This document shows, piece by piece, positions 16,966-27,445 of a DNA stretch of 64,000 nucleotides; within the stretch, counting starts at the first letter, position 1; the number at the start of each line of letters is the position of its first letter. The DNA is from Giesbergeria sp. (GTDB taxonomy: Bacteria > Pseudomonadota > Gammaproteobacteria > Burkholderiales > Burkholderiaceae_C): assembly GCA_017985015.1 (NCBI GenBank), contig JAGNYI010000001.1, positions 1 through 64,000 on the forward strand. The letters are read 5' to 3'. The notes beneath the pieces are model-generated. The model had not been told where the DNA came from. It searched no databases and saw only the letters and a list, made by a program, of their open reading frames with translations. A program made the position numbers and the translations under genes.

Positions 16966-18114
16966 ATGGCCAGATTAACGCGGCGTCTCGTTCTGGCTGG
17001 GGGTGGGGTTGCTTTGGCTGCGGTCGGCGTTGGTGGCTATCTCATCAAGCATCCCAGGCCTGCGCCCATTGGCTTTGACATCTCGCCGGAGGAGTTGGCA
17101 CGGGCGCGTGCGTTGCTCTCGCGCCATCTTTCCATTGATGCCCATGCCCACCCAGGCCGCACCTTTGTTGACGGGGCAGAGAATCTGTCTGGGCTGGTCT
17201 GGCTCTACGCCAAGCTGGGAACGTTTGAGAAAAGAACGATTGCCGATATGCAAGCGGGTGGTTTGACCGCCGCAGCCTTTGCCGCCGTTTCAGACTTCCA
17301 GACGCTCGGCGCCGCCGGTGAAAGCCTGACGGCGGTACGCAACTTCGACCCTGGCGAAGCCTGGATCAGCTACCAACGGCAGATCGGCAACATCCAGGCG
17401 CTGAGCGACAGCGGGCTGGTTCGGCCTATCAAAACCTTGGCCGATTTCCAGTCGGCCAAGGCTTCGGGCAAGCCCGGCGCGTTCCTGACCGTCGAGGGCG
17501 GTGATTTCCTTGAAGGGAAACCGGAACGTGTGGCCCAGGCCTATGCCGATGGGGTGCGGTCCATCACGCTCATGCACTACCGCAACAACGAGTTGGGCGA
17601 CATCATCACCAGTGCCCCCGTGCATGGAAAGCTGAGCGATGCTGGCGTGGCTGTGGTCAAGGCCATGAACGCCATCGGCATGTTGGTGGACGTTGCCCAT
17701 GCGTCGGAAGCCACCGCCATGGGCGCCATTCGTGCGTCGTCCAAGCCCGTAATTGCATCGCATGTCCACGTGCAGAGCGAAAAACTTCAGCACCCACGGT
17801 TCATTTCTCTCGATCTGGCCAAAGCCGTTGCAGAGACAGGTGGTGGCGTTCTGGGGGCGTGGCCTGCCGGAATTGGCGTGGTTGATCTCAATGGCTTTGT
17901 GGATCGCACCTTTGAGCTGGTTGACCATGTCGGCATCGAACATGTCTGTCTGGGAACAGACATGGATGCCAACTACAAACCGGTGTTGGATACCTATGCC
18001 AATCTGCCGGTCTATGTTGCCGGGCTATTGAAGCGCGGCATGCAGGAGCCCGAGGTGGCGAAACTCATTGGCGGGAACTTCCTGCGGGTCTTTGCGGCGG
18101 TGCAGAGCGTCTGA
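16966..18114 (+). CDS. Membrane dipeptidase (peptidase M19) family protein
   Basis: The protein has 382 residues. An N-terminal hydrophobic segment after RLTRRLVLAGGG, with a Tat-like twin Arg, suggests export or anchoring. The first metal ligands appear as DAHAHPG near residue 58, a variant of the usual DGHND. The Glu ligand is in TVEGGDFLEG, and VDVAHAS and SHVHV are later His ligands, ending with GTDMDANYKPV. M19 enzymes are zinc dipeptidases that cleave dipeptides or beta-lactams; the substrate is not predictable. It is the only plus-strand gene inside the leu-asd-trp block. Confidence 0.88.
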   Translation: MARLTRRLVLAGGGVALAAVGVGGYLIKHPRPAPIGFDISPEELARARALLSRHLSIDAHAHPGRTFVDGAENLSGLVWLYAKLGTFEKRTIADMQAGGLTAAAFAAVSDFQTLGAAGESLTAVRNFDPGEAWISYQRQIGNIQALSDSGLVRPIKTLADFQSAKASGKPGAFLTVEGGDFLEGKPERVAQAYADGVRSITLMHYRNNELGDIITSAPVHGKLSDAGVAVVKAMNAIGMLVDVAHASEATAMGAIRASSKPVIASHVHVQSEKLQHPRFISLDLAKAVAETGGGVLGAWPAGIGVVDLNGFVDRTFELVDHVGIEHVCLGTDMDANYKPVLDTYANLPVYVAGLLKRGMQEPEVAKLIGGNFLRVFAAVQSV

Positions 18115-18146
18115 TCTGCACCAGGCCGGTGGCACACTTTGAGCCT

Positions 18147-19217
18147 TCAGCCCAGCGCCTTCACTACCGCATCCCCCATCTGCGCCGTGCCCACTTTTGT
18201 GGTGCCTGCGCTGTAGATATCCGGCGTGCGCAGGCCTTGGGCGAGCACGCTTTGCACAGCGGCCTCAATGCGCTGGGCGGCTGCTTCCTGGTTCAGGCTG
18301 AAGCGCAGCATCATCGCGGCAGACAGGATGGTCGCCAGCGGGTTGGCCACGCCTTTGCCGGCGATATCCGGCGCGCTGCCGTGGCTGGGTTCGTACAGGC
18401 CCTGGTTTTTGGCATTCAGCGACGCTGAGGGGAGCATGCCAATCGAGCCGGTGAGCATCGAGGCCTCGTCGCTCAGGATGTCGCCAAACATGTTGCCGGT
18501 GACGATCACGTCAAACGCCTTGGGCGCCTTGACGAGTTGCATGGCGGCGTTGTCGACGTACATGTGCTGCAGCTCTACGTCGGGGTATTGCTGCCCCACT
18601 TCGGTCATCACGTCTTTCCAGAACTGGAAAGTCTCCAGCACGTTGGCCTTGTCCACGCTGGTCACGCGCTTGCTGCGCTTGCGCGCCGCCTGGAAGGCGA
18701 CATGGGCAATGCGCTCGATTTCGGGGCGGCTGTAGCGCATGGTGTCGAAGGCTTCTTCGGCGCCGGGGAAGTGGCCGTCCACGGCCGTGCGGCGGCCGCG
18801 GGGCTGGCCGAAGTAGATGTCGCCGGTCAGCTCGCGGATGATGAGGATGTCGAGACCTGCAATCAGCTCGGGCTTGAGGCTGGACGCGCCAACCAGTTGC
18901 TCGTAGCAGATGGCGGGGCGGAAATTGGCGAACAGGCCCAGGTTTTTGCGCAGGCCCAGAATGGCTTGCTCGGGGCGCAGCGGCCGGTCGAGTTTGTCGT
19001 ATTTCCAGTCGCCCACGGCGCCGAACAGGATGGCGTCGGCCTCCTTGGCGAGTTTCAGGGTGGACTCGGGCAGGGGGTGGCCGTGCGCCTCGTAGGCGGC
19101 GCCGCCCACCAGGGCCGATTCCATCTCGAAGGGGAGGTCCAGCGCATCCAGGACCTTGATGGCCTCGGCGACGATTTCTGTGCCAATGCCGTCACCCGGC
19201 AATACCGCGATTTTCAT
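18147..19217 (-). CDS. leuB: 3-Isopropylmalate dehydrogenase
   Basis: The protein has 356 residues. It oxidises and decarboxylates 3-isopropylmalate in leucine biosynthesis using NAD+. The start [15 protein letters not shown] is the nucleotide-binding opening, [15 protein letters not shown] holds the catalytic Lys, and [15 protein letters not shown] carries the metal-binding Asp residues. [13 protein letters not shown] near residue 280 is the family signature. It is the last gene of leuC - entericidin - leuD - leuB; a copy of the interspersed repeat lies in the 71-bp gap after leuD. Confidence 0.98.
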   Translation of the reverse strand: MKIAVLPGDGIGTEIVAEAIKVLDALDLPFEMESALVGGAAYEAHGHPLPESTLKLAKEADAILFGAVGDWKYDKLDRPLRPEQAILGLRKNLGLFANFRPAICYEQLVGASSLKPELIAGLDILIIRELTGDIYFGQPRGRRTAVDGHFPGAEEAFDTMRYSRPEIERIAHVAFQAARKRSKRVTSVDKANVLETFQFWKDVMTEVGQQYPDVELQHMYVDNAAMQLVKAPKAFDVIVTGNMFGDILSDEASMLTGSIGMLPSASLNAKNQGLYEPSHGSAPDIAGKGVANPLATILSAAMMLRFSLNQEAAAQRIEAAVQSVLAQGLRTPDIYSAGTTKVGTAQMGDAVVKALG

Positions 19218-19228
19218 GGTGATGCTTC

Positions 19229-19277
19229 TATTTTGATAGCTGTAAGCGCTTTATTTATAGGCGCTATAGGCCTATTT
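19229..19277 (+). repeat. Interspersed repeat copy 3 (leuD-leuB spacer)
   Basis: GATAGCTGTAAGCGCTT, then ATAGGCGCTATAGGCCTATTT, follow the repeat consensus in forward orientation. It occupies most of the leuD-leuB spacer. Confidence 0.75.
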
Positions 19278-19288
19278 CGTGTAAATTT

Positions 19289-19939
19289 TCAGGACACCAT
19301 CGAATGCGCCAGCCAGGGCTTGGTGGCCAGGCGCTCGGCTTCAAACGCCTTGATCTTGTCCGTCTGGCGCAGCGTCAGGCCGATGTCGTCCAGGCCGCCC
19401 AGCAGGCAGTACTTGCGGAAGGCCTGCACTTCAAACGCAATCTCTTGCCCCTGCGGGCGCACGATCACCTGGCGCTCCAGGTCGATGGTGAGCTGGTAGC
19501 CGGGGAAGGCCAGCACCTCGTCGAACAACTGGGCCACCGTGGTTTCTGGCAACTGAATCGGCAGCAGGCCGTTCTTGAAGCAGTTGTTGAAGAAGATGTC
19601 GGCATAGCTGGGCGCGATCACACAGCGAAAACCGTACTGGTCCAGTGCCCAGGGCGCGTGCTCGCGGCTGGAACCGCAGCCAAAATTCTTGCGCGCCAGC
19701 AGGATGGAGGCGCCCTGGTAGCGCGGCTGGTTCAGCACGAAATCGGGATTGGGCTTGCGGCTGGCCGGGTCCTGGCCGGGCTCGCCGTGGTCCAGGTAGC
19801 GCCATTCGTCAAACAGGTTGATGCCAAAACCCGTCTTCTTGATGGATTTTAGGAACTGCTTGGGGATGATGGCGTCGGTGTCGACGTTCTCGCGGTCCAT
19901 GGGGGCGACGAGGCCCTTGTGGGTGTTGAATTTCTGCAT
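19289..19939 (-). CDS. leuD: 3-Isopropylmalate dehydratase small subunit
   Basis: The protein has 216 residues. It is the swivelling domain that completes the aconitase-type isomerase with LeuC, converting 2- to 3-isopropylmalate. [15 protein letters not shown] near residue 83 is the diagnostic motif; [12 protein letters not shown] opens the domain. Length is normal. The gene starts 11 bases after a small entericidin-like gene that separates it from leuC, an order known from related Comamonadaceae. Confidence 0.97.
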   Translation of the reverse strand: MQKFNTHKGLVAPMDRENVDTDAIIPKQFLKSIKKTGFGINLFDEWRYLDHGEPGQDPASRKPNPDFVLNQPRYQGASILLARKNFGCGSSREHAPWALDQYGFRCVIAPSYADIFFNNCFKNGLLPIQLPETTVAQLFDEVLAFPGYQLTIDLERQVIVRPQGQEIAFEVQAFRKYCLLGGLDDIGLTLRQTDKIKAFEAERLATKPWLAHSMVS

Positions 19940-19950
19940 GCTGGGCTTTC

Positions 19951-20076
19951 TTATTTGGCGGCGCGCTCGATGGCGCTGCCGGCTCGGCCAATGTCCTGGC
20001 CCATGCCCTTGACGGTGTTGCAGCCGGCCAGCACAAAGGCCAGCGACAAGGTGAAGAGGATTGCGGTCTTTTTCAT
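19951..20076 (-). CDS. Entericidin-like small lipoprotein
   Basis: The protein has 41 residues. It has the lipoprotein signal [19 protein letters not shown] with Cys at about residue 19, followed by [20 protein letters not shown], which is the entericidin A/B pattern. After processing it would be an outer-membrane or envelope lipopeptide of about 23 residues. In E. coli the entericidin pair works as antidote/toxin lipoproteins, but only one copy is present here. AGGAG lies upstream of the ATG. It sits in the leu operon between leuC and leuD, and why is unknown. Confidence 0.85.
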   Translation of the reverse strand: MKKTAILFTLSLAFVLAGCNTVKGMGQDIGRAGSAIERAAK

Positions 20077-20108
20077 GACAGGCTCCTTCAGTCGAATGGG
20101 GGTGAGAG

Positions 20109-21560
20109 TCAGGCGAACTTGCGGATATCGACGAAATGGCCGTGCACTGCGGCTGCGGCGGCCATTGCCGGGCTCACCAGATGCGTGCGCCCGCCTGCGC
20201 CCTGGCGGCCTTCGAAGTTGCGGTTGGAAGTGGACGCACAGCGTTCGCCGGGCTCCAGGCGGTCGGCGTTCATCGCCAGGCACATGGAGCAGCCGGGTTC
20301 GCGCCACTCAAAGCCGGCGGCCTTGAAGATGGCATCCAGCCCCTCGCGCTCGGCCTGCTGTTTCACCAGGCCCGAGCCGGGCACGACCATGGCGAGTTTG
20401 ACGTTGCCCGCCACCTTGCGGCCGAGCTTCTTCACCACGGCGGCGGCTTCGCGGATGTCCTCGATGCGGCTGTTGGTGCACGAGCCGATGAACACCTTGT
20501 CGATGGTGATGTCGTCCATGGCCTTGCCGGGCCGCAGGCCCATGTAGGTGAGCGCCCGCTCGATCGCGCCGCGCTTGCTGGCGTCCTTTTCCTTGTCGGG
20601 GTCGGGCACGTGGGCGTCGATGCCCAGCACCATTTCGGGCGAGGTGCCCCAGGTGACTTGTGGAACGATGTCCGCGGCATTCAGGGTGACCACCGCATCG
20701 AAGGCCGCATCTGGGTCGGAGTGCAGGGTGCGCCAGTAGGCTGCGGCCTGGTCCCATTCGGCGCCGCCGACAAAGCGCCCGGTTTTCGCATCGTAGCCCG
20801 GTGCCAGGGGCTTGCCGCGCAGGTAGTCGATGGTTTTTTCGTCCACCGCCACCAGGCCGGCGCGGGCACCGGCTTCGATGGCCATGTTGCAGACCGTCAT
20901 GCGGCCTTCCATGCTGAGCGCGCGAATGGCTGGGCCGGAAAACTCAATCGTGTAGCCCGTGCCACCGGCGGTGCCGATCTTGCCGATGATGGCCAGCACG
21001 ATGTCCTTGGCGGTGATGCCGGGTGCCACCTGGCCGTTCACCTGCACCAGCAGGTTCTTGGCCTTCTTGGCCAGCAGGGTCTGCGTGGCCATCACGTGCT
21101 CGACTTCGCTGGTGCCGATGCCGTGCGCCAGTGCGCCAAAGGCGCCGTGGGTGGAGGTGTGCGAATCGCCGCAGACGACGGTCATGCCAGGCAGCGTGGC
21201 GCCGTTTTCCGGGCCGATGACGTGCACGATGCCCTGGCGCTGGTGCATGAACGGGAAGAACGCCGCCGGGCTGATCTGCGCCATGTTGTCGTTCAGCGTG
21301 GTGATCTGCTCTTTGCTGATCGGGTCGGTGATGCCGTCGTAGCCCTGGTCCCAACCGGTGGTGGGGGTGTTGTGGTCGGCCGTGGCGACAATGGAGCTCA
21401 TGCGCCAGACCTTGCGCCCGGCCTGGCGCAGGCCCTCGAACGCCTGGGGGCTGGTGACTTCGTGTACCAGATGGCGGTCGATGTAGAGGATGGACGTGCC
21501 GTCTTCCTCGGTGTGGACGACGTGCTCGTCCCAGATCTTGTCGTACAGGGTGCGTCCCAT
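20109..21560 (-). CDS. leuC: 3-Isopropylmalate dehydratase large subunit
   Basis: The protein has 483 residues, slightly longer than usual. It carries the [4Fe-4S] cluster of isopropylmalate isomerase. Cluster cysteines are seen in [14 protein letters not shown] near residue 355 and in GCSMCLAMN near residue 417. The start [14 protein letters not shown] and the motif [17 protein letters not shown] are family hallmarks. It is first in the leu run and lies 33 bases downstream of a LysR-type regulator gene on the same strand. Confidence 0.98.
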   Translation of the reverse strand: MGRTLYDKIWDEHVVHTEEDGTSILYIDRHLVHEVTSPQAFEGLRQAGRKVWRMSSIVATADHNTPTTGWDQGYDGITDPISKEQITTLNDNMAQISPAAFFPFMHQRQGIVHVIGPENGATLPGMTVVCGDSHTSTHGAFGALAHGIGTSEVEHVMATQTLLAKKAKNLLVQVNGQVAPGITAKDIVLAIIGKIGTAGGTGYTIEFSGPAIRALSMEGRMTVCNMAIEAGARAGLVAVDEKTIDYLRGKPLAPGYDAKTGRFVGGAEWDQAAAYWRTLHSDPDAAFDAVVTLNAADIVPQVTWGTSPEMVLGIDAHVPDPDKEKDASKRGAIERALTYMGLRPGKAMDDITIDKVFIGSCTNSRIEDIREAAAVVKKLGRKVAGNVKLAMVVPGSGLVKQQAEREGLDAIFKAAGFEWREPGCSMCLAMNADRLEPGERCASTSNRNFEGRQGAGGRTHLVSPAMAAAAAVHGHFVDIRKFA

Positions 21561-21593
21561 GGGGTGCTCTTCTTTCAGGTGGGGAGATGAATT

Positions 21594-22535
21594 TTAGGTT
21601 TTGTTGCGCTCGTCAGCAGCAGCTGGGGCCAGGTGCTGCGCGAGCAAGTGGGCAGTGACCGGCAGGGCGCCAAAGTCGCGCGCCACCAATGTGAGGGTGC
21701 GCTCGGCCCAGGGCTCCAGCAGGGGAACGGCTTGCAACTGGCCCACGCCGCGCAGCAGGGCAAAGGCGCGATCGGGCAGCAGGCCGATGCCCAGGCCGTT
21801 GTCGATCATGCGGCACATGGCGTCCACGCCTGTCACCTGGATGCGCTGGCGCAGCGTGCGGCCTACGGCGGCGGCCGCTGCGCGCATCGCCAGGCTGATG
21901 CTGCTGTTGGCGTGCAGACCGACGATGTCGTGGTCGAGGATTTCGCTGAACTGCACGCCGTCCCGCGCCGCCAATGCGTGCCCTGTTGGCACGACCAGGA
22001 CGAGCCGGTCGCTGCGGTACGGCCGGGTTTGCAAGTCGGCGGCTGTGCTGCTCGGGCCCAGATGACAGATTCCCAGATCGGCCGCGCCCTCGCTGACGGC
22101 ATGCTGCACGGCGCCGCTCAGGTGTTCCTGCAGGTCGATCTTGATGTGGGGATGGGCGCGCGCAAAGCCGCCCAGGTCTTCCGGCAAAAAGCCCACGATG
22201 GCGGAAATATTGGCATGCACGCGCACGTGGCCGCGCACCCCGCCCGCGTACTCGCCCAGCTCGCCCTGCATGCGTTCCAGGCCGAACAGCACGGTGCGTG
22301 CGTGGTGTAACAGGCTCTCGCCGGCGGGGGTCGGCCGCACGCCGCGGCTGTGGCGGTAAAGCAGAGGGGTTTCCACGGCAGCTTCCAGGTCCGCCAGCCT
22401 TTTGCTGACGGCCGAGGCCGCCAAGAACTCGCGCTCTGCCGCCCGCCCGATGCTGCCCAACTCGCAAACCGCAACAAAAAGCTGCAGCGAGGTCAGGTCG
22501 ATACGGCGCGCAAAGTTGCGCTCTGAGCGGGACAT
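21594..22535 (-). CDS. LysR-family transcriptional regulator
   Basis: The protein has 313 residues. The N-terminal winged helix-turn-helix includes LTSLQLFVAVCELGSIGRAA and SAVSKRLADLEAAVETPLL. The remaining 230 residues form the periplasmic-binding-protein-like effector domain (PEDLGGFARAHPHIKIDLQEHLSGAV). It sits directly before leuC in the same direction, so it may share transcripts with the leu genes or regulate them, although leucine control by it is only inferred from position. A nested palindrome at 22588-22624 lies about 50 bases upstream of its start. Confidence 0.9.
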   Translation of the reverse strand: MSRSERNFARRIDLTSLQLFVAVCELGSIGRAAEREFLAASAVSKRLADLEAAVETPLLYRHSRGVRPTPAGESLLHHARTVLFGLERMQGELGEYAGGVRGHVRVHANISAIVGFLPEDLGGFARAHPHIKIDLQEHLSGAVQHAVSEGAADLGICHLGPSSTAADLQTRPYRSDRLVLVVPTGHALAARDGVQFSEILDHDIVGLHANSSISLAMRAAAAAVGRTLRQRIQVTGVDAMCRMIDNGLGIGLLPDRAFALLRGVGQLQAVPLLEPWAERTLTLVARDFGALPVTAHLLAQHLAPAAADERNKT

Positions 22536-22587
22536 GGAAGCAAAGACCCCTTGAAAAACGAAGTCTTTGTATTTTCTTCTAATAAAT

Positions 22588-22624
22588 ATTCCTTAGACAT
22601 CGCAAAACGCGATTCCTAAGGAAT
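22588..22624. promoter_or_regulatory. Nested inverted repeat upstream of the LysR gene
   Basis: ATTCCTTAG is repeated inversely as CTAAGGAAT, and inside it ATCGC pairs with GCGAT. The total is 37 bp with a five-base centre. It could be an operator for the LysR protein or a terminator for the upstream ribonuclease gene; the weak downstream A/T run does not decide. Confidence 0.5.
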
Positions 22625-22650
22625 TGAAATACGCGCGGGGCGAGCCGCTC

Positions 22651-24015
22651 TTACAGCGAATGAACGGCGCCTTGCTCGGGCACCAGCGCTGGCCAGCGCA
22701 ACTCATGGGTGATGCGTTCGCGCAAGCGGTCAGCGGCTGCCATCTCTCCATGCACCACGAACACCTGACTCGGAGCGTGGTCCAGGCGGCGCAGCCAGGC
22801 CAGGGTCTGATCGCCATCGGCATGGGCGGAAGCTGACGTGATCTGTACCACCTGGGCGCGGATAGCCACCTCCTGGCCATGGATGCGAATGCTTTTCTCG
22901 CCCGCAGCGAGGCGGGCGCCGCGGGTTCCTGGGGCCTGGTGGCCGGTGAGCACGATCAGATTGCGGTGGTCGCCCGCATACAGCGCGAGATGGTGCAGTA
23001 CGCGTCCGCCCGTGGCCATGCCGCTGGCCGACAGAATCACCATCGGCCCGTGGCGCTTGGCCAGCGCCTTGGAGTCTTCGGTGGTCTGCACCATGGTCGC
23101 GCTGTGCGACAGCGCATGCACTTCATGCGCGCTGAGGCGGTGCTCCTGCGGGTGATGGGCAAACAAGGCCGTGGTGTTGACGGCCATGGGGCTGTCAAGA
23201 AACACCGGCAATTGCCGGGGCAGTGAGCCGCGCTCTTTGAGCAGGTTGATGGCGTGCAGCACCGACTGCGCGCGGCCCACGGCAAACACCGGCACCACGG
23301 CCACGCCCCCACGCTTGGCGACCGGCGCCAGCGCTGCGCCCAGCTCGTCCACCATGTTCTCCGGGGGGTGCTGGCGGTCGCCATAGGTCGATTCGATGAG
23401 TACCGTGTCGGCTTGTGGCGGCGCCTCGGGCGGCGCCATCACGAGATCGTCGTCCCGGCCCAGATCGCCGGAAAAGAGAATGCGGTGGCCGCCGACTTCC
23501 AGCAGGATGCTGGCGGCGCCCAGGATGTGACCGGCGGAACTGAACGTGGCGCGCCAACCTGGCACCGGCTCGAAGCTGCGGTGCAGCGCGTGGGTGTGGA
23601 ACTGGCGCAGGCAGTGCTGCGCATCGAGCCGCGTGTACAGCGGCAGCGCAGGCGAGTGCTTGCTCAGGCCGTGGCGGTTCAGATACGCCGCGTCTTCTTC
23701 CTGTAAATGGCCACTGTCGGGCAGCAGAATGCCGCAGAGCTCGCGGGTGGCGGCGGTGGCATGGACCGCGCCGCGAAAGCCATCACGCGCCAGCAGCGGC
23801 AGGTAGCCGCTGTGGTCCAGGTGCGCATGGGTCAGCAGCACCGCGTCGATTTGCGCGGGGTCGACGCTCAGAGGTTGCCAGTTGCGCAAACGCAGCTGTT
23901 TGTAGCCCTGGAACAGACCGCAATCCACCAGGATGCAGTGCCCGTCGTGGCAAACGAGGTATTTGGATCCGGTAACGGTGCCGGCGGCGCCGAGAAACGT
24001 GATGCTGGGGGCCAT
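22651..24015 (-). CDS. MBL-fold beta-CASP ribonuclease (CPSF/YsH1-like)
   Basis: The protein has 454 residues. A metallo-beta-lactamase domain starts ITFLGAAGTVTGSKYLV and has the metal motif LLTHAHLDHSGYLPLL near residue 60. FSSAGHILGAASILLEVGG, FSGDLGR and IESTYGDR are later MBL motifs. The beta-CASP part includes FLDSPMAVNTT, ILSASGMATGGRVLHHL and a C-terminal SASAHADGDQTLAWL. Such bacterial homologues are predicted RNA-processing exonucleases. I chose ATG 24015 because the family starts at the first strand; 13 extra codons upstream look unrelated. Confidence 0.9.
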   Translation of the reverse strand: MAPSITFLGAAGTVTGSKYLVCHDGHCILVDCGLFQGYKQLRLRNWQPLSVDPAQIDAVLLTHAHLDHSGYLPLLARDGFRGAVHATAATRELCGILLPDSGHLQEEDAAYLNRHGLSKHSPALPLYTRLDAQHCLRQFHTHALHRSFEPVPGWRATFSSAGHILGAASILLEVGGHRILFSGDLGRDDDLVMAPPEAPPQADTVLIESTYGDRQHPPENMVDELGAALAPVAKRGGVAVVPVFAVGRAQSVLHAINLLKERGSLPRQLPVFLDSPMAVNTTALFAHHPQEHRLSAHEVHALSHSATMVQTTEDSKALAKRHGPMVILSASGMATGGRVLHHLALYAGDHRNLIVLTGHQAPGTRGARLAAGEKSIRIHGQEVAIRAQVVQITSASAHADGDQTLAWLRRLDHAPSQVFVVHGEMAAADRLRERITHELRWPALVPEQGAVHSL

Positions 24016-24159
24016 GGGGTACTCCGATGCGCTCTGGAGCCCCATGGTAGCCAACTCATTCCATTTCTAAATCAAACGTGTACTTTGTCGGCTTCCCTTG
24101 CCGTACGTCTGTACTGTCTGCGCTTCGCCTTCGCGTTCACGCTTGATTTGAAAACGGAA

Positions 24160-25302
24160 TCAGCTGAAGAAGCTCTTGAGCTTGTCGGTCCAGCTCTCGC
24201 CGCTGGGCGAGTGGCGGGCGCCGCCCTTTTTCAGCGATTCTTCGAGCTCCCGCAAGAGCTTGCGCTGGTGCTCGGTGAGCTTGACCGGCGTCTCGACCGC
24301 AATGTGGCAATACAGGTCGCCGGGGTAGCTGGCGCGCACGCCCTTGACGCCTTTGCCGCGCAGGCGGAACTGCTTGCCGGCCTGGGTGCCCTCGGGGATG
24401 TCGATGGCCGCTTTGCCGTCGAGGGTGGGCACGTCGATTTCGCCGCCCAACGCCGCAGTGATGAAGCTCACGGGCACCTGGCAGTGCAGATCATCGCCGT
24501 CGCGCTCGAAGATGTCATGCTTCTTCATGCGGATTTCGATGTACAGGTCGCCGGGCGGCCCGCCATTGGTGCCGGGCTCGCCGTTGCCGGTGCTGCGAAT
24601 ACGCATGCCGTCGTCGATGCCGGCCGGAATCTTCACTTCCAGCGTCTTCTGCTTCTTCACGCGGCCCTGACCCTGGCAACTCGGGCAGGGCTCGGGGATG
24701 ATCTTGCCCGTGCCGCGGCAGTGCGGGCAGGTCTGCTGCACGCTGAAGAACCCCTGGCGCATCTGCACCGTGCCCGAGCCGCTGCAGGTGCCGCAGGTTT
24801 TGGCGCTGGTGCCCGGCTTGGCACCGTTTCCGTGGCAGGTCTCGCAGGCTTCCCACGATGGGATGCGGATCTGGGCGTCTTTGCCACGCGCGGCTTCTTC
24901 CAGTGTGACTTCCATGGCGTAGCTCAGGTCGCTGCCACGGTAGACCTGCCGCCCGCCCTGGCCGCGCCCGCGCCCACCCTGGCTGAACATGTCGCCAAAG
25001 ATGTCGCCAAAGGCTTCGGCAAACCCGCCAAAACCCTCGCCGCCTGGGCCCCCGGGGCCGCGCATGTTCGGGTCCACGCCCGCGTGCCCGAACTGGTCGT
25101 AGGCCGCGCGCTTCTGCGAGTCCGACAGCATTTCGTAGGCCTCTTTGGCCTCCTTGAAGCGGTCTTCTGCGGCCTTGCCTGCCTCGCCCTGGTTGCGGTC
25201 AGGGTGGTGCTTCATCGCCAGCTTGCGATAGGCCTTCTTGATCTCGTCCTCGGAGGCGTTCTTGGGAACGCCGAGAACCTCGTAAAAATCTCTTTTCGAC
25301 AT
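24160..25302 (-). CDS. dnaJ: Chaperone protein DnaJ
   Basis: The protein has 380 residues. It is the co-chaperone that delivers substrates to DnaK and stimulates its ATPase. The J domain spans residues 1-70 with HPDRN, followed by a Gly/Phe-rich segment. The zinc-binding region has four repeats ([32 protein letters not shown]), and the C-terminal substrate-binding domains follow. The ATG at 25302 gives the usual [11 protein letters not shown] start. It follows dnaK by about 105 bp. Confidence 0.98.
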   Translation of the reverse strand: MSKRDFYEVLGVPKNASEDEIKKAYRKLAMKHHPDRNQGEAGKAAEDRFKEAKEAYEMLSDSQKRAAYDQFGHAGVDPNMRGPGGPGGEGFGGFAEAFGDIFGDMFSQGGRGRGQGGRQVYRGSDLSYAMEVTLEEAARGKDAQIRIPSWEACETCHGNGAKPGTSAKTCGTCSGSGTVQMRQGFFSVQQTCPHCRGTGKIIPEPCPSCQGQGRVKKQKTLEVKIPAGIDDGMRIRSTGNGEPGTNGGPPGDLYIEIRMKKHDIFERDGDDLHCQVPVSFITAALGGEIDVPTLDGKAAIDIPEGTQAGKQFRLRGKGVKGVRASYPGDLYCHIAVETPVKLTEHQRKLLRELEESLKKGGARHSPSGESWTDKLKSFFS

Positions 25303-25408
25303 GGAGTTGTCAGCCCGGTTGGAACAGGAACGCCGCGCGAAAGCCTTTGGGGCTCCCAGCACGGCGGCTTGGTCGGGGCGGCTGCGCCCTGGCGCGCAGC
25401 GCCTGGGC

Positions 25409-27355
25409 TCAGCCCTTCTTCACTTCCTTGACTTCGGCATCCACCACGTTGTCGTCGTCCGCGGCTGCAGAACCTGCACCTTGCTGGGCAGATGTGTCCG
25501 GGCCACCCGCGCCCTGCGCTGCCTGGGCCGCCTGCTCATTGGCGTACATCTTCTCGCCCAGCTTCTGGCTGGCGGTCATCAGGGCCGTGGTCTTCTGCTC
25601 GATGTCGGCCTTGTTTTCGGTCTTGAGCGCTTCTTCCAGGGCCTTGGCTGCCGCAGTGATGGCGTCTTTTTCGCCAGCATCAAGCTTGTCACCATGCTCG
25701 CTCAGGCTCTTGTTGACGCTGTGCACGGCTGCCTCACCCTGGTTGCGGGCCTGCACCAGTTCGAGTTTTTTCTTGTCGTCGGCGGCATTGATTTCCGCGT
25801 CCTTCACCATCTGCTGGATCTCGGCCTCGGACAGGCCCGAGTTGGCCTTGATGGTGATCTTGTTTTCCTTGCCGGTGCCCTTGTCCTTGGCGCCCACGTG
25901 CAGGATGCCGTTGGCGTCGATGTCGAACGACACTTCGATCTGCGGTGTGCCACGCGATGCCGGGGGAATGCCTTCGAGGTTGAATTCGCCCAGCAGCTTG
26001 TTGCCCGAGGCAATTTCGCGCTCGCCCTGGAACACCTTGATGGTCACGGCCGGCTGGTTGTCGTCGGCGGTCGAGAAGGTCTGAGCGAACTTGGTCGGAA
26101 TCGTGGTGTTCTTGGTGATCATTTTGGTCATCACGCCGCCCAGGGTTTCAATGCCCAGAGAGAGCGGCGTCACGTCCAGCAGCAGCACATCCTTGCGGTC
26201 ACCCGAGAGCACCTGGCCCTGGATGGCGGCGCCGACAGCCACGGCTTCGTCGGGGTTCACGTCCTTGCGGGGTTCCTTGCCGAAGAATTCTTTCACCTTC
26301 TCCTGCACCTTGGGCATACGGCTCATGCCGCCGACCAGGATCACGTCGTTGATGTCCGACACGCTGATGCCAGCGTCCTTGATGGCCGTGCGGCAAGGGG
26401 CAATGGTGCGTTCGATCAGATCATCCACCAAGCTTTCTAGCTTGGCGCGGGTGAGCTTGATGTTCAGGTGCTTGGGGCCCGAGGCATCGGCCGTCACGTA
26501 GGGCAGGTTGATGTCGGTCGCGGCCGAGTTCGACAGTTCGATCTTGGCCTTTTCGGCGGCTTCCTTCAGACGTTGCAGGGCCAGTACATCTTTGGACAGG
26601 TCAACGCCCTGGTCCTTTTTGAACTCGGCAATGATGTAGTCGATGATGCGCTGGTCGAAGTCTTCTCCGCCCAGGAAGGTGTCGCCGTTGGTGGAGAGCA
26701 CTTCAAACTGCTTCTCGCCGTCGACGTCGGCAATTTCAATGATCGATACGTCGAACGTGCCGCCGCCCAGGTCGTACACCGCAATTTTGCGATCGCGCTT
26801 GTCCTGTTTGTCGAGGCCAAAGGCCAGCGCTGCTGCCGTCGGCTCGTTGATGATGCGCTTGACATCCAGGCCGGCAATGCGGCCGGCGTCCTTGGTGGCT
26901 TGGCGCTGGGCATCGTTGAAATAGGCGGGGACCGTAATCACAGCTTCCGTCACGGGCTCGCCGAGGAAGTCTTCTGCGGTCTTTTTCATCTTGCGCAGAA
27001 TGTCCGCGCTGACCTGTTGTGCCGAGAGCTTCTTGCCGTGCACTTCCACCCAGGCGTCGCCGTTGTCGGCGGCCACGATGGAGTAGGGCATCAGGTCGAT
27101 GTCCTTTTGTACTTCTTTTTCGGTGAACTTGCGTCCGATCAGGCGTTTGACGGCGTAGAGCGTGTTCTTGGGGTTGGTCACGGCCTGGCGCTTGGCCGAC
27201 GCGCCCACCAGTACTTCGCCGTTTTCCAGATAGGCAACGATGGAAGGCGTGGTGCGCGCGCCTTCGCTGTTTTCGATCACGCGGGTGGTGTTGCCCTCCA
27301 TGATGGAAACGCAGCTGTTGGTCGTGCCGAGGTCAATGCCGATGATTTTTCCCAT
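25409..27355 (-). CDS. dnaK: Chaperone protein DnaK (Hsp70)
   Basis: The protein has 648 residues. It has an N-terminal actin-like ATPase ([47 protein letters not shown]) and a C-terminal substrate-binding domain with lid, ending in the acidic [12 protein letters not shown] tail common to proteobacterial DnaK. It folds nascent and stress-denatured proteins with DnaJ and GrpE. A possible heat-shock promoter (27399-27424) lies just upstream, in addition to the strong one before grpE. Confidence 0.99.
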   Translation of the reverse strand: MGKIIGIDLGTTNSCVSIMEGNTTRVIENSEGARTTPSIVAYLENGEVLVGASAKRQAVTNPKNTLYAVKRLIGRKFTEKEVQKDIDLMPYSIVAADNGDAWVEVHGKKLSAQQVSADILRKMKKTAEDFLGEPVTEAVITVPAYFNDAQRQATKDAGRIAGLDVKRIINEPTAAALAFGLDKQDKRDRKIAVYDLGGGTFDVSIIEIADVDGEKQFEVLSTNGDTFLGGEDFDQRIIDYIIAEFKKDQGVDLSKDVLALQRLKEAAEKAKIELSNSAATDINLPYVTADASGPKHLNIKLTRAKLESLVDDLIERTIAPCRTAIKDAGISVSDINDVILVGGMSRMPKVQEKVKEFFGKEPRKDVNPDEAVAVGAAIQGQVLSGDRKDVLLLDVTPLSLGIETLGGVMTKMITKNTTIPTKFAQTFSTADDNQPAVTIKVFQGEREIASGNKLLGEFNLEGIPPASRGTPQIEVSFDIDANGILHVGAKDKGTGKENKITIKANSGLSEAEIQQMVKDAEINAADDKKKLELVQARNQGEAAVHSVNKSLSEHGDKLDAGEKDAITAAAKALEEALKTENKADIEQKTTALMTASQKLGEKMYANEQAAQAAQGAGGPDTSAQQGAGSAAADDDNVVDAEVKEVKKG

Positions 27356-27398
27356 TTTTTTCTCCGCGAGGCAGTTAGTTGGTCTGAATGGATGCTAT

Positions 27399-27424
27399 TT
27401 GTGGCCTGCGCCGCCAGCTTCAAG
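27399..27424 (-). promoter_or_regulatory. Possible sigma-32 promoter of dnaK
   Basis: Read on the minus strand, CTTGAA is followed after 14 bases by CCACAA, a fair match to the heat-shock -35/-10 pair CTTGAA and CCCCAT. It lies 44 bases before the dnaK start. The -10 match is weak. Confidence 0.4.
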
Positions 27425-27445
27425 CGGGCCGGCGCATTTTTGTGC

